A DNA stretch of 33,963 nucleotides from assembly GCA_947486375.1 (NCBI GenBank), contig CANKTP010000020.1, positions 1 through 33,963 of the forward strand, in the 5' to 3' direction. Below the pieces are notes generated by a model that saw only the letters and a list, made by a program, of their open reading frames with translations, was not told where the DNA came from and did not search any database. Origin of the DNA: Candidatus Hydrogenedentota bacterium (GTDB taxonomy: Bacteria > Hydrogenedentota > Hydrogenedentia > Hydrogenedentales > GCA-2746185). Each line of letters begins with the position of its first letter. Position 1 is the first letter of the stretch. The position numbers were made by a program, and so were the translations under genes. Below are positions 8,781-20,267 of this stretch, one piece after another.

Positions 8781-10217
8781 ATGAGTACCCCCCCATCCAC
8801 CGATACCCGTTGGGAAGGACTGCGTGAAGTCCTGACCATGGCCTGGCCCATAATGCTGGGCTCCATCTCGTTCACCCTGATGGATTTCGCGGACAAGTAT
8901 TTCGTCGCCCAATTGGGCGCCGACGATCTGGCCGCCGTGGGGTCCTCGAGCCTTTGGTCGTATATATTGGGCGTGTTCTTCCTGCATCTCGCCGCATGCG
9001 TCAGTACCTTCGCGGCGCAGAGCCTTGGCCGCGGGAACAAGGAAAACTGCGCGCGCTATGCGTGGCAGGGCATCTATATATCCGTCGCGGCCGGACTGTT
9101 CGCCGCGGCGCTGTGGCCATTCATCCCCGGCATGTTTGCCGCGATGGACCATTCGCCCGCCGTGACGGAGCGCGAGACCACGTACATGCAGATTCGCCTG
9201 CTGGGCTACGTGTTCATCGCGTGGCAGGCGTCGTTGTCGTCATTCTTCACGGCGGTGGGCCGTCCCATCGTGGCGATGTACGCGACGCTCGTGGCGAACG
9301 TACTCAATATCCTCTTCGACTGGCTGCTCGTCTTCGGGCTGTACGGATTCCCGCGAATGGAGATTGCCGGCGCCGCATGGGCGACTGTCGGTTCGCTGGC
9401 GGTCCAGACCCTCATACTCCATGCCCTGTTCCTCGGGCCGAAAATGCATGCGGAATACCATACGCGCACGTCGTTCGCGATCGACATGGTAAAGGTCCGC
9501 GAATTTCTCCGCATTGGTTGGCCCTCCGGTGTCGCCGCCTTCATGGATGTCGCCGCCTGGGGCATCTTCACGAGTTTCATTGTCGGCGGCCAGGGGCGGA
9601 CGATGCAGCTCGCCGCCCACACCGCCGCCCTGACCTTCATGCACTTGTCCTTCATACCGGTGCTGGGCCTGAACCAGGCCACGACGGCGATTGTCGGGCA
9701 ATGGATTGGTCGCAAGCAGATCGCGATCGCGAAAGCGCGCGCCTACACCGCCGTGAAAATCGGCGTGGCGTTCATGATGACGACGGCACTGCTGGGCGTG
9801 TTCTTCGGCTCCGAAATGATCTCCCTCATGAGCGACGATCCTGAAATCATCCGGCTGGGCCACCTGCTGCTCATATTCGCCGGCATATTCGCGGGTTTCG
9901 ACGCGATCAGCATCGTCCTCCTGGGGGCGCTTCGCGGGGCGGGCGACACGCAATGGAGCATGCGCGTCTTGATCGTCGGCGCGTTCGTGTTCCTGTTGCC
10001 CATGGGATACGTCTTCGCGCGGCCGCTCGGGATGGACGTCGCCGGTGCCTGGGTCGGCGCCACGATCTACATCATCGCCCTGAGCGGCGTGGTGCTCCAC
10101 CGCTTCCACGGCGAACGATGGAAGCACATTGTCATCTTCGAGGAGGACCGGCCCAGGACTGCGGACGATGGCGTCCCCGTCGCGCCGACCGTCCAAGGCG
10201 ATCCGGTCGCGCCGTGA
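8781..10217 (+). CDS. MATE family efflux transporter
   Basis: 478 aa polytopic protein: WPIMLGSISFTLMDFADKYFVAQLGADDLAAVGSSSLW, VGQWIGRKQIAIAKARAYTAVKIG, LLGALRGAGDTQWSM. Confidence 0.9.
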   Translation: MSTPPSTDTRWEGLREVLTMAWPIMLGSISFTLMDFADKYFVAQLGADDLAAVGSSSLWSYILGVFFLHLAACVSTFAAQSLGRGNKENCARYAWQGIYISVAAGLFAAALWPFIPGMFAAMDHSPAVTERETTYMQIRLLGYVFIAWQASLSSFFTAVGRPIVAMYATLVANVLNILFDWLLVFGLYGFPRMEIAGAAWATVGSLAVQTLILHALFLGPKMHAEYHTRTSFAIDMVKVREFLRIGWPSGVAAFMDVAAWGIFTSFIVGGQGRTMQLAAHTAALTFMHLSFIPVLGLNQATTAIVGQWIGRKQIAIAKARAYTAVKIGVAFMMTTALLGVFFGSEMISLMSDDPEIIRLGHLLLIFAGIFAGFDAISIVLLGALRGAGDTQWSMRVLIVGAFVFLLPMGYVFARPLGMDVAGAWVGATIYIIALSGVVLHRFHGERWKHIVIFEEDRPRTADDGVPVAPTVQGDPVAP

Positions 10218-10299
10218 TCGGCCGATTGGACGCCGCGCCGGCGTCCGCGTATTATTTCGGCTCTTTCATTCCCCATGTCCAAAGGAACGTCTCTCTGTC

Positions 10300-11259
10300 G
10301 TGAAACGAGTGCTCATCACCGGCGGTGCCGGGTTTATTGGGTCGAGCCTGGCGGACGCGTTGATCGCGCGGGGCGATTTTGTCGTGTTGTTGGACGAGTT
10401 CAACGACTATTACGACCCGGCGATCAAGCGCGGGAACATCGCGGGGGCGCTGGCGTCGGGCAAATGCGAACTGGTCGAGGGGGACATTCGCAACGCGGCC
10501 TTGGTCGATCGCGTGTTCGCCGAGGCGCGGGCGGATGTCGTCGTACACCTTGCCGCGCGCGCGGGGGTCCGGCCTTCGCTCGAACAGCCCGTGCTCTATC
10601 ACGAGGTCAACGTCGTCGGTTCGCAACATGTCCTCGATGCCTGCCGGAAATACGCGCCGTCGCATTTGGTCTTCGCCTCGAGCTCGTCGGTCTATGGCGG
10701 ATCGACGCGCACGCCGTTTCGCGAGGACGACCCGGTGGACACGCCGATCAGCCCGTATGCGGCGACGAAGCGGATGAACGAACTGATGGGCCATGTCTAC
10801 AGCCACGTGCATGGCCTGCGCGTCACGATGCTGCGGTTCTTCACGGTCTACGGCCCGCGGCAACGGCCCGACATGGCGATCTCGAAATTCACGCGGCTCA
10901 TCGGCGAGGGCCTGCCCGTGCCGATGTTCGGCGACGGCTCGACGCGCCGGGACTACACGTACATCGACGACATCGTCGATGGGCTGTTGCGCTGCGTCGA
11001 CACGCCTTTCGACTTCGAGATCTTCAACTTGGGCGAGCAGAGGACGATAACACTGGCGGATTTGATCGCGCTGATCGAGAAGGCTGTTGGCCGCACCGCC
11101 ATCATCGAGCGCATGCCGATGCAGCCGGGTGACGTGGAGACGACGTATGCCTGCGTGGACAAGGCCCGGGCGATGTTGGGCTACGATCCGAAGTGGGCGA
11201 TGGAGGAGGGGGTGCGGAGGTATGTCGAGTGGTGGCGGGAGCGGGGGCGTGCGTCATGA
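10300..11259 (+). CDS. NAD-dependent epimerase/dehydratase, UDP-glucuronate 4-epimerase-like
   Basis: GTG start giving VKRVLITGGAGFIGSSLADALIARGDFVVLLDEFNDYYDPAIKRGNI (Rossmann GGAGFIGS, FNDYYDP). YAATK catalytic motif, YGPRQRPDMAI. RBS-like aaagga upstream. Confidence 0.9.
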   Translation: MKRVLITGGAGFIGSSLADALIARGDFVVLLDEFNDYYDPAIKRGNIAGALASGKCELVEGDIRNAALVDRVFAEARADVVVHLAARAGVRPSLEQPVLYHEVNVVGSQHVLDACRKYAPSHLVFASSSSVYGGSTRTPFREDDPVDTPISPYAATKRMNELMGHVYSHVHGLRVTMLRFFTVYGPRQRPDMAISKFTRLIGEGLPVPMFGDGSTRRDYTYIDDIVDGLLRCVDTPFDFEIFNLGEQRTITLADLIALIEKAVGRTAIIERMPMQPGDVETTYACVDKARAMLGYDPKWAMEEGVRRYVEWWRERGRAS

Positions 11260-11267
11260 AAAGCGGA

Positions 11268-11302
11268 TGGACACGATAGAAGGTATGGACGAAATGGACG
11301 GA
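11268..11302. repeat. ATGGAC-phrase repeat (second copy)
   Basis: cggatggacacgatagaaggtatggacgaaatggacgga; same phrase family as 7465-7501. Confidence 0.55.
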
Positions 11303-11345
11303 CGCCGTAATTGGTAACAGGCGCAGCAGGCGCGCTGGTCGATTT

Positions 11346-11408
11346 TGTGGCGCGGGCTTCCAGCCTGCACGAAATATGTCGGGAAGCAGGCTGGAAGCCT
11401 GCACCACA
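11346..11408. repeat. Long inverted repeat between convergent genes
   Basis: Left arm 11346-11368 tgtggcgcgggcttccagcctgc. Right arm 11386-11408 gcaggctggaagcctgcaccaca. 23-bp arms with 2 mismatches and a 17-nt spacer. Confidence 0.85.
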
Positions 11409-11412
11409 ACGA

Positions 11413-13191
11413 CTACTGCCCGGCGGCTGGCGCTGCGGCGGGTTGCGCGGCGAGGACGAGGTCGGGGGCGGGGTTCGTGGTGAACTCGGCGACTTGTTCG
11501 GCGGTCTCGGCTTTCCAGACGCCGATGGCGCCGGTCCAGCACCCGGCGACGACTAGGGAATCCTTCGCGCCGAAGCGGGTCTGGTAGGCCCAATCGGCGA
11601 GCGCGGGATAGGTCGTGAGGGCCGTGCCGTTGATGTCCCAGCGTTTCGCCGTGCGGTCGATGCCCGCGGTGACGAGTTGTCCGGCGTCGCTGAAGTCGAT
11701 CGACTGGGCCGATCCGGCATGCGCGCCCCAGGAACGAATCAGCGCGTTGGTCCAGGTGTCCCAGAGGATCACGTTGCCCTCGATCCCGGTTGTCGCGAGG
11801 ATGGCGGAATCGTAGCTGAAGGCCATGTCGTTGATGCCGGCGTTGTGGCCGCGCAGGTTCTCGACGGGGCGCCCGTTGGCGGCCTGCCACAGGTAGAGAC
11901 CGCCGCTGCGGTCCGCGCTCGCGAGGAGCTCGCCGTCGGGAGAAAACTTGATGCTGTTGATCCAATCGGTGTGGGTCTCGATGACGTAAAGCTCGGCGGC
12001 GTCCTTCGTGCTGTAGACGCGGACCTTGCGGCTGGGACCGCCGACGGCGACCATCGAGTGGTCGGGGCTGATGTCCGCCGCGAGGACGGTGTCGAAGTTT
12101 TTGCCGAATTCGCCGATGCGCGCGGCGGTGCGCACGTCCCACAAGATGACGCTGCCCGAATCGCCTTCCTCGCCGCCGCCGACGAGGAGTATCTCGCCAT
12201 TCGCGCTAAAGCTCATCGTGTAGACGTCGCCCTCGGGGTAGGGCAGGGCACCGATGAGAGTCAGCTTTTCCAAGTCGTACAGGAGGATTTGGTTGTTTCC
12301 GCCCACGGCGAGCAAGGGCGCGATGGGGCTGGACGCGATCGCACGCGCAACCACTCCGCGCTCGGTCTTTTCATTGAGGGAGGCAAGGGCGACGGCGGGC
12401 ATCGGCGGGGGGCCGTCGCCGATTTTCGCGGCAACAAAGGCCGGCGCGTCGCTGCTGGGGCCCGCGGAAGCCATGACCATCGACTCGGATCCCGCGGTGG
12501 CGAGCGTCCCGCCCGCGATCCATTGGCGGATGACTTCGATCTCGGCGGCGGTCAGGGGATCGCCGGAGGGCGGCATCTTGGGTTCTTCGGTTTGCCGGAT
12601 CAAGCGCAAGAGGCGGCTGCCGTCGGGCTGTCCGGGATTGAGGACCTTGCCGGAGCTTCCGCCCGCCATCGCCTTGTCGAAGGTCATCAGCGAGAGGCCG
12701 CCGCGCATCTTGTCGTCGTCGTGACACTTCACGCAGCGGGCTTGGAAAATCGGCGCGACGTGATCGGCGAAGGTCACCACCGGGGCGGAAGCATTCTCGA
12801 CAGCCATCATGCCCTCGGGGGCCATACCCTCGGCGGGCGCGGCGGCCTGGACTTCCGGCGCGACCATGCCCTCGGCCATCGCGAGCGCTTTCATGATGTC
12901 GACGAAGGGGTTCAGTTTTGTCTGGAACGCGGCGATCTGCGCGTCGAGTTCGCCCGACTGTGCGCGGAGTTGCTGCGACTGCGCCGCGAGGGTCTCGGCC
13001 TCGGCCTTCATCTCGCGGACGCGCGCGGCCAACTGGGCCGGATCAAGCTGGAGTAATTGCGTCAGCACATCGTCCGCCGTCGGGGCGGGCGGGGGCGCGG
13101 GGGCGGCTTCCTGGGCGCGGACGATCTGCGCGGGAAACAGCAGGGCCGCGATCGTGATCGCGGTGATGGTTGGTCTAAGGCGTTCTAGCAT
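11413..13191 (-). CDS. Secreted coiled-coil / planctomycete-type cytochrome c (PSCyt1-like) / WD40 beta-propeller protein
   Basis: Signal peptide. Haem site FQARCVKCHDDDKMRGGLSLMTFDKAMAGG with MPPSGDPLTAAEIEVIRQWIAGG. WD repeats ending IKFSPDGELLASADRSGGLYLWQ, IDFSDAGQLVTAGIDRTAKRWDI. Confidence 0.88.
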   Translation of the reverse strand: MLERLRPTITAITIAALLFPAQIVRAQEAAPAPPPAPTADDVLTQLLQLDPAQLAARVREMKAEAETLAAQSQQLRAQSGELDAQIAAFQTKLNPFVDIMKALAMAEGMVAPEVQAAAPAEGMAPEGMMAVENASAPVVTFADHVAPIFQARCVKCHDDDKMRGGLSLMTFDKAMAGGSSGKVLNPGQPDGSRLLRLIRQTEEPKMPPSGDPLTAAEIEVIRQWIAGGTLATAGSESMVMASAGPSSDAPAFVAAKIGDGPPPMPAVALASLNEKTERGVVARAIASSPIAPLLAVGGNNQILLYDLEKLTLIGALPYPEGDVYTMSFSANGEILLVGGGEEGDSGSVILWDVRTAARIGEFGKNFDTVLAADISPDHSMVAVGGPSRKVRVYSTKDAAELYVIETHTDWINSIKFSPDGELLASADRSGGLYLWQAANGRPVENLRGHNAGINDMAFSYDSAILATTGIEGNVILWDTWTNALIRSWGAHAGSAQSIDFSDAGQLVTAGIDRTAKRWDINGTALTTYPALADWAYQTRFGAKDSLVVAGCWTGAIGVWKAETAEQVAEFTTNPAPDLVLAAQPAAAPAAGQ

Positions 13192-13228
13192 TCAACGAAT
13201 CTTCCGTGGGTATCGACTGCGTATGAGG

Positions 13229-13918
13229 TCAGTTTGATGCCGGGGGCGCGGGAGCTGCCTCGGCGGGCGCGGGTTCCGCGGGCGCAGGAGCGACCTCAGC
13301 CGGTGCGGGTTCTGCGGGCGCTGCCTCTGCCGGTACCGGTTCCGTTGGCGCGGGGGCCATCTCGGCGGGCACAGGCTCGGCCGGGGCAGGCGCTGCTTCC
13401 GCCGGTACCGGTTCTGTTGGCGCGGGGGCCATCTCGGCGGGCGCAGGCGCTGCTTCCGCCGGCACCGGTTCTGTTGGCGCCGGGGCCATCTCGGCGGGTA
13501 CGGGCTCGGCCGGTGCCGGTGCTGCTTCCGCCGGTACCGGTTCTGTTGGCACGGGGGCCATCTCGGCGGGCGCGGGCTCGACCGGGGCGGCTGGCTCCAA
13601 TGGCGCTTCAGGCGCGGCGGGCGGCGTCATCGCCGCAGCGAGTGCCGAGGTGAAGGACTCGATGGTGGAGACGCGGGCATTGAGCGCCGCGGATTGGGCC
13701 TCGAGGGTGTCCGCGTTTGTTCGCAGTTCGGTCGCTTGCGCGGCCAACTGGTCGATCTGCGTGCGCATCTCGACGATCCGCGCGAGCAACGCATCGGTGC
13801 CGACGGCGGCCAATTGCTCCATGACGGCGTCGATGTTGGGCGGCGGGTCTTGGGCGCGCGCGGGTGTGGCGATCATGGCCAGCGCGACGGCAAGCGAGAG
13901 GAACGATATAAGTTTCAT
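13229..13918 (-). CDS. Secreted coiled-coil protein with Pro/Ala/Glu-rich repeat C-terminus
   Basis: Start MKLISFLSLAVALAMIATPARAQ (13918) with a GGGAG RBS. Coiled-coil followed by repeats of APAEPVPAEMAPAPTEPVPAEAAP. Confidence 0.8.
   Translation of the reverse strand: MKLISFLSLAVALAMIATPARAQDPPPNIDAVMEQLAAVGTDALLARIVEMRTQIDQLAAQATELRTNADTLEAQSAALNARVSTIESFTSALAAAMTPPAAPEAPLEPAAPVEPAPAEMAPVPTEPVPAEAAPAPAEPVPAEMAPAPTEPVPAEAAPAPAEMAPAPTEPVPAEAAPAPAEPVPAEMAPAPTEPVPAEAAPAEPAPAEVAPAPAEPAPAEAAPAPPASN
13320..13590. repeat. In-frame coding tandem repeat, about four copies with 72/57/72 bp periods
   Basis: Copies begin at 13320, 13392, 13449 and 13521 (gctgc[ct]tc[tc]gccgg[tc]accggtt[ct][ct]gttggc...). 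Period differences are multiples of 3. Confidence 0.85.
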
Positions 13919-13959
13919 GAGGCGATCTCCCTGCAAGTTCATCAGGTCCATTGCGGGAC

Positions 13960-16392
<2,433 letters not shown>

Positions 16393-16438
16393 CGAATATT
16401 CCTCGATCTCTTACCAATACGTCCGACCAACCATGCAC

Positions 16439-16523
16439 CGTCATTCCCGCGCAGGCGGGAATCCACGCTTCGCACCGGGCGCGTCGAGAATTCCCGTGGA
16501 TTCCCGCCTTCGCGGGAATGACG
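16439..16523. repeat. Intra-operon long inverted repeat (CATTCCCGCGxAGGCGGGAATCCA family)
   Basis: Left arm 16439-16467 cgtcattcccgcgcaggcgggaatccacg. Right arm 16495-16523 cgtggattcccgccttcgcgggaatgacg. 29-bp arms with 1 mismatch and a 27-nt spacer. Confidence 0.92.
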
Positions 16524-16591
16524 ATTTTCGACTGGCGCCTTGAAAGTATGTCTATGCGTCTATTGTTCGCTTCCCGAGTGTCGGGATGGCC

Positions 16592-18937
16592 TTATTGTCC
16601 GCTGGAGAACCGGCTCTTGCGCGCGGGCTGATCGGGCGCGGCCTCGACCGGCGGGGCCGCCTGCAACTCCGCGGGCAGCGGCGCGAACACGGCAAGCTCG
16701 GCGCCGGGCGACTGGTGACGGATGATCTCGCCATTGCTCGTGAGCGTGGTGGACATCACCATCGCGTAATGTTTTCCCTCGGGCGCGTCGGCCGTCGCGG
16801 TGACGGTGAATTTCAGTTCTGTCGTGGCTGAATTTACCTGGAGGACCGGGGCCGTGATGCCATTGGGGAAATTGCCCATTGCGACATCGTAGGTACCCTC
16901 GAAGGGTGCGTTCTGGACGACCTTCACGGTGACATCGACCGACTTCCCTTTTTCCAAGGGCGTGTTCGGGACTTGGAAAGCAACGTACGGCTCGGAAACC
17001 TGGACCGGTGAGAACGGGGTACACACATCCCAGCCGGCGCTATTGCCCATCACGACGAATTTCGCCTCGCCCACGGCAGCCTCGGCTCGCGCCTCGAGAT
17101 ACAGCGGGATCTCGTTGACGCCCTCGGGGATCGTGGCAGTCCCGGCGCCGAGTCCATTCGGGAGCCAGGGGATTCGCAGCGTGATAGGGGCCGTGAACCC
17201 TTCGGCGCGAACGGCCTCGATGATCAGGTCCTTGCTGCTCCCCTTGACGACTGGTACGGCGGAGGGGCGCATGCGTATCTCGAAGGGCGCCTTGTCGGAG
17301 ACGGCCATGGCGAGCTTGTCGACGACGCGGTCTTGAAAAATGGTCAGGTTCTCGCCTTCGACCAGGACCACCTGGTGGCCGAAATGCCCGGTGACCTGGG
17401 GCGCGGCCGGATCAGGGCCAAAGGTGCCGACAACGTCCACGAGCGCGCCGGCGCGTGGGGCATCGGGCGCGCCGTGAAGCACGACCGGCCATACGCCGAC
17501 TCCCGCGGGGATCGGCAGGAACTCCGCCGTCACGCCCGCAGGCAGATTGTTGAAGGCCACTTGAAGCTCGCCGTCGAACTCGGTGCGGTTCGCCTGGAGA
17601 TAGAGAAACGTCCGGTTGCCCTGCGGGACCGTGACGGCCGCATCGAGATTCTCCGCGGCCTTGAATGTCAGGCCCGCCTTGACCGGCGCGATTTCGAGCC
17701 GGTACGAGAACGTCGGGCCACCCCGTTTGAGATGGTCCACAATCCACGCTTTGTAGACGCCGTCCTCGGGCAGCGTCAGACGGAAATAACTGTCGACGCC
17801 CGCAGCATCGTCATCGCCGGCGATTTGGCCGCCGGAGGGGGCGTTGAGATACAGGATCGAATCGAGGGGAGAGCCGAGGTGGCGCGCCCAAATCCGAAAG
17901 TCGTAGACCGATCCGGCCTTGGCCTCGAATTGGAACCAGTCGATGTCACCGGGTTCGCCGATGACGCCGTCGAATGCACCGGGCACCTGGCCGGCCGTCG
18001 GTTGGTCGGCGGCGTTATTGGGCTCGGCCTCGAGCACGCCCGGGAATTCGCTCAGCCGAAAGGGCATCTCTGTGGGCGCGATGCCCTGATCGCTCGCGGG
18101 CTCGATGAACGAGGTGCCGGGGTTCCCCGCCGGCACCGCGATCGTCTGCGGCACAAGCCCGGAATCGCCCAGCCATGTGACTTGGGCCTGCGTGCCGGGG
18201 ACACCGCCCAGCGGCGTCATGCTTAATGGCCGGGGAAACGACCCGACGTGCAGGCGGTAGAAATAACTGTCGTTGCCGCCATAGGCCGCCTCGCTCACGG
18301 CGAGCAGATGGCGTCCCGCTTCCGTCGCGGTGAACACGAACGCGGCGTCCTGGCGCATGAGCGGCGTGTCGTCCTCGGAGACCAGCTCGAGGCCGGTCGG
18401 GCCGAAGAGACGAAGTTTCGAGTCGAACAGGGCCAAGCCCAGGCGCAGCGCCTCGACCTCGACCGCGACGCGCGCGCCGGGTTGCAGATCGACCGCGAAG
18501 AAATCGACGTCCTCGTAGGGGACATTGCCGTTGATGACCGTGGGCAAGGCCAAGGCCTGTGCCGTCTCGGCCGCGTTGTTGGGTTCCGCTTCCTGGATCT
18601 CGGGAAGGTTCCCTACGCTGAACAGCTTGAGGTTCGAGATGCCCGTGGCCGTGCGGACGCGCATGGCGTGCGTGCCGACGCGGCAGTCCGGGGCGATGCG
18701 CAAGAGGGCCTTGGCCACTCCGCCCTCGATGCCGCGAAACTCGACGAGCGAAATCCCCTGGTCATGGAACATGATGTCCACGGTGTCCTGGAGGTTGCCG
18801 CCCTGAAACGCGACTTCCACGTCCAGGCCGCGCTGCGCGCCGCGCGGCATGATGTTGCCCAGCTGCGGATCGGCCGCCCAAGCGGACACGCACGCGAGGG
18901 CGAAGGCCCACGCGCACGCGATTGCACGAAGCTTCAT
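16592..18937 (-). CDS. Secreted protein with PPC (pre-peptidase C-terminal-like) domains
   Basis: Signal peptide MKLRAIACAWAFALACVSAWA. Two 'EAEPNNAA' PPC-type domain starts (QEAEPNNAAETAQALALPTVINGNV; LEAEPNNAADQPTAGQVPGAFDGVIGEPGDIDWFQFEAKAG). Confidence 0.82.
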   Translation of the reverse strand: MKLRAIACAWAFALACVSAWAADPQLGNIMPRGAQRGLDVEVAFQGGNLQDTVDIMFHDQGISLVEFRGIEGGVAKALLRIAPDCRVGTHAMRVRTATGISNLKLFSVGNLPEIQEAEPNNAAETAQALALPTVINGNVPYEDVDFFAVDLQPGARVAVEVEALRLGLALFDSKLRLFGPTGLELVSEDDTPLMRQDAAFVFTATEAGRHLLAVSEAAYGGNDSYFYRLHVGSFPRPLSMTPLGGVPGTQAQVTWLGDSGLVPQTIAVPAGNPGTSFIEPASDQGIAPTEMPFRLSEFPGVLEAEPNNAADQPTAGQVPGAFDGVIGEPGDIDWFQFEAKAGSVYDFRIWARHLGSPLDSILYLNAPSGGQIAGDDDAAGVDSYFRLTLPEDGVYKAWIVDHLKRGGPTFSYRLEIAPVKAGLTFKAAENLDAAVTVPQGNRTFLYLQANRTEFDGELQVAFNNLPAGVTAEFLPIPAGVGVWPVVLHGAPDAPRAGALVDVVGTFGPDPAAPQVTGHFGHQVVLVEGENLTIFQDRVVDKLAMAVSDKAPFEIRMRPSAVPVVKGSSKDLIIEAVRAEGFTAPITLRIPWLPNGLGAGTATIPEGVNEIPLYLEARAEAAVGEAKFVVMGNSAGWDVCTPFSPVQVSEPYVAFQVPNTPLEKGKSVDVTVKVVQNAPFEGTYDVAMGNFPNGITAPVLQVNSATTELKFTVTATADAPEGKHYAMVMSTTLTSNGEIIRHQSPGAELAVFAPLPAELQAAPPVEAAPDQPARKSRFSSGQ

Positions 18938-18947
18938 TCGGCGTTCC

Positions 18948-20267
18948 TTACGCAATTAGGTTCCGCACGGCTTTGCCGTCGCGGACAATGTCGATGGGAC
19001 GATTGCCCGGGCTCATCAGCTTGCGGGCCGGATCGATGCCCAGTTGCGTGAAAATCGTCGCCGCCAAGTCCATGGGCGAAACCGGGTCTTGGGTCGGCTC
19101 GGCGCCGCGGGCGTCAGTACGGCCGTGGATCGTGCCGCCCTTGATGCCGCCGCCAGCCAGCAACGCGCTGAAGGCCTTGGGCCAATGGTCGCGTCCGCCG
19201 TCCTTGTTGAGGCGCGAGGTGCGGCCGAACTCGGAGCACATGACGATGAGGGTCTTCTGGAGCAGGCCGCGCTCGTTGAGGTCGTTGATGAGCGCCGCGA
19301 GCCCCTGGTCGACCGCGGGCAACTGCCCGCGCATCGCGTCGCGAATGTTGACATGGTGATCCCAGCCGCCATCGACCACCGTGATGAACCGCGCGCCCGC
19401 CTCGACAAGTCTCCGCGCCAACAGGAGCCGCTGGCCGAAGTAGCTGCGACCGTAACGGTCGCGCATCTCGGGGGCCTCGGCGGCGACGTTAAAGGCCTCG
19501 CGTGCCGTTTGGGACGAGATCAACGCATAGGCGCGTTGGTAATAGCTGTCCATCGCATCGAGCGAGTCGCCCTTCTCGAGTTCGCGGAAATGGCTGTCCA
19601 CGGACGCGAGCAAGCCCTTGCGGCTTTCCATGCGGACCGGATCGACGCCCGAGGCGAGGTTGAGGTCGCGCACTTGGAACCCGTCGGCCTGCGGTTCGCC
19701 GCCGACGCTAAACGCACCATAGGCCGCGCTGAGATAGCCCGTGCCCATGAAGGGATCGCCGACCCCGGGGATCGCGATGTACGCCGGGAGATCGTTGCGC
19801 GGGCCGTACTCGTGCGAAACCACCGAGCCCATGCTCGGGTAGACGATCGCGGGGCTCGGGCGATAACCCGTCAGCATGTTGTGCGCGCCGCGCTCGTGCG
19901 CCGCCTCGCCGTGCGTCATCGAGCGGATGATGGCCATCTTGTCCGCCGATGCGGCCAGTTGCGGCATCAGGCCGCTGATCACGTCGCCCGTGTTCGTATT
20001 GGCGACGCCGAGCTCGCCGCGATATTCGATCGGGGCGAAGGGCTTGGGATCGAAGGTGTCCATATGGCTCATGCCGCCGGACATATAGATAAATATGACG
20101 GATTCAGCCGCGGCGGTCCCGGCTGCGGGAGTCCCCGCCATGGCCTGCATCTTGAAGAAGTCGCCCAGCGTCAGCCCGAGACCGGAAAGGAGACCGACCT
20201 TGAGGAAGTCCCGCCGAGTGGGGGGGCCGGGACACGTGCATCCCTCGAAGTCCGAAGAGTGATTCAT
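18948..20267 (-). CDS. DUF1501 domain protein (Tat-exported, alkaline-phosphatase/sulfatase-like fold)
   Basis: Twin-arginine PTRRDFLKVGLLSGLGLTLGDFF. SVIFIYMSGGMSHMDTFDPKP, EFGRTSRLNKDGGRDHWPKAFSALLAGGGIKGG. Start MNHSSDF at 20267. Confidence 0.92.
   Translation of the reverse strand: MNHSSDFEGCTCPGPPTRRDFLKVGLLSGLGLTLGDFFKMQAMAGTPAAGTAAAESVIFIYMSGGMSHMDTFDPKPFAPIEYRGELGVANTNTGDVISGLMPQLAASADKMAIIRSMTHGEAAHERGAHNMLTGYRPSPAIVYPSMGSVVSHEYGPRNDLPAYIAIPGVGDPFMGTGYLSAAYGAFSVGGEPQADGFQVRDLNLASGVDPVRMESRKGLLASVDSHFRELEKGDSLDAMDSYYQRAYALISSQTAREAFNVAAEAPEMRDRYGRSYFGQRLLLARRLVEAGARFITVVDGGWDHHVNIRDAMRGQLPAVDQGLAALINDLNERGLLQKTLIVMCSEFGRTSRLNKDGGRDHWPKAFSALLAGGGIKGGTIHGRTDARGAEPTQDPVSPMDLAATIFTQLGIDPARKLMSPGNRPIDIVRDGKAVRNLIA

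Noticed and set aside
11677-13056. 459-aa plus-strand ORF
   Set aside because: Antisense shadow of the cytochrome/WD40 gene.
13320-13590. CRISPR-like array
   Set aside because: Repeats are contiguous, coding and in frame with no unique spacers; no cas genes nearby.
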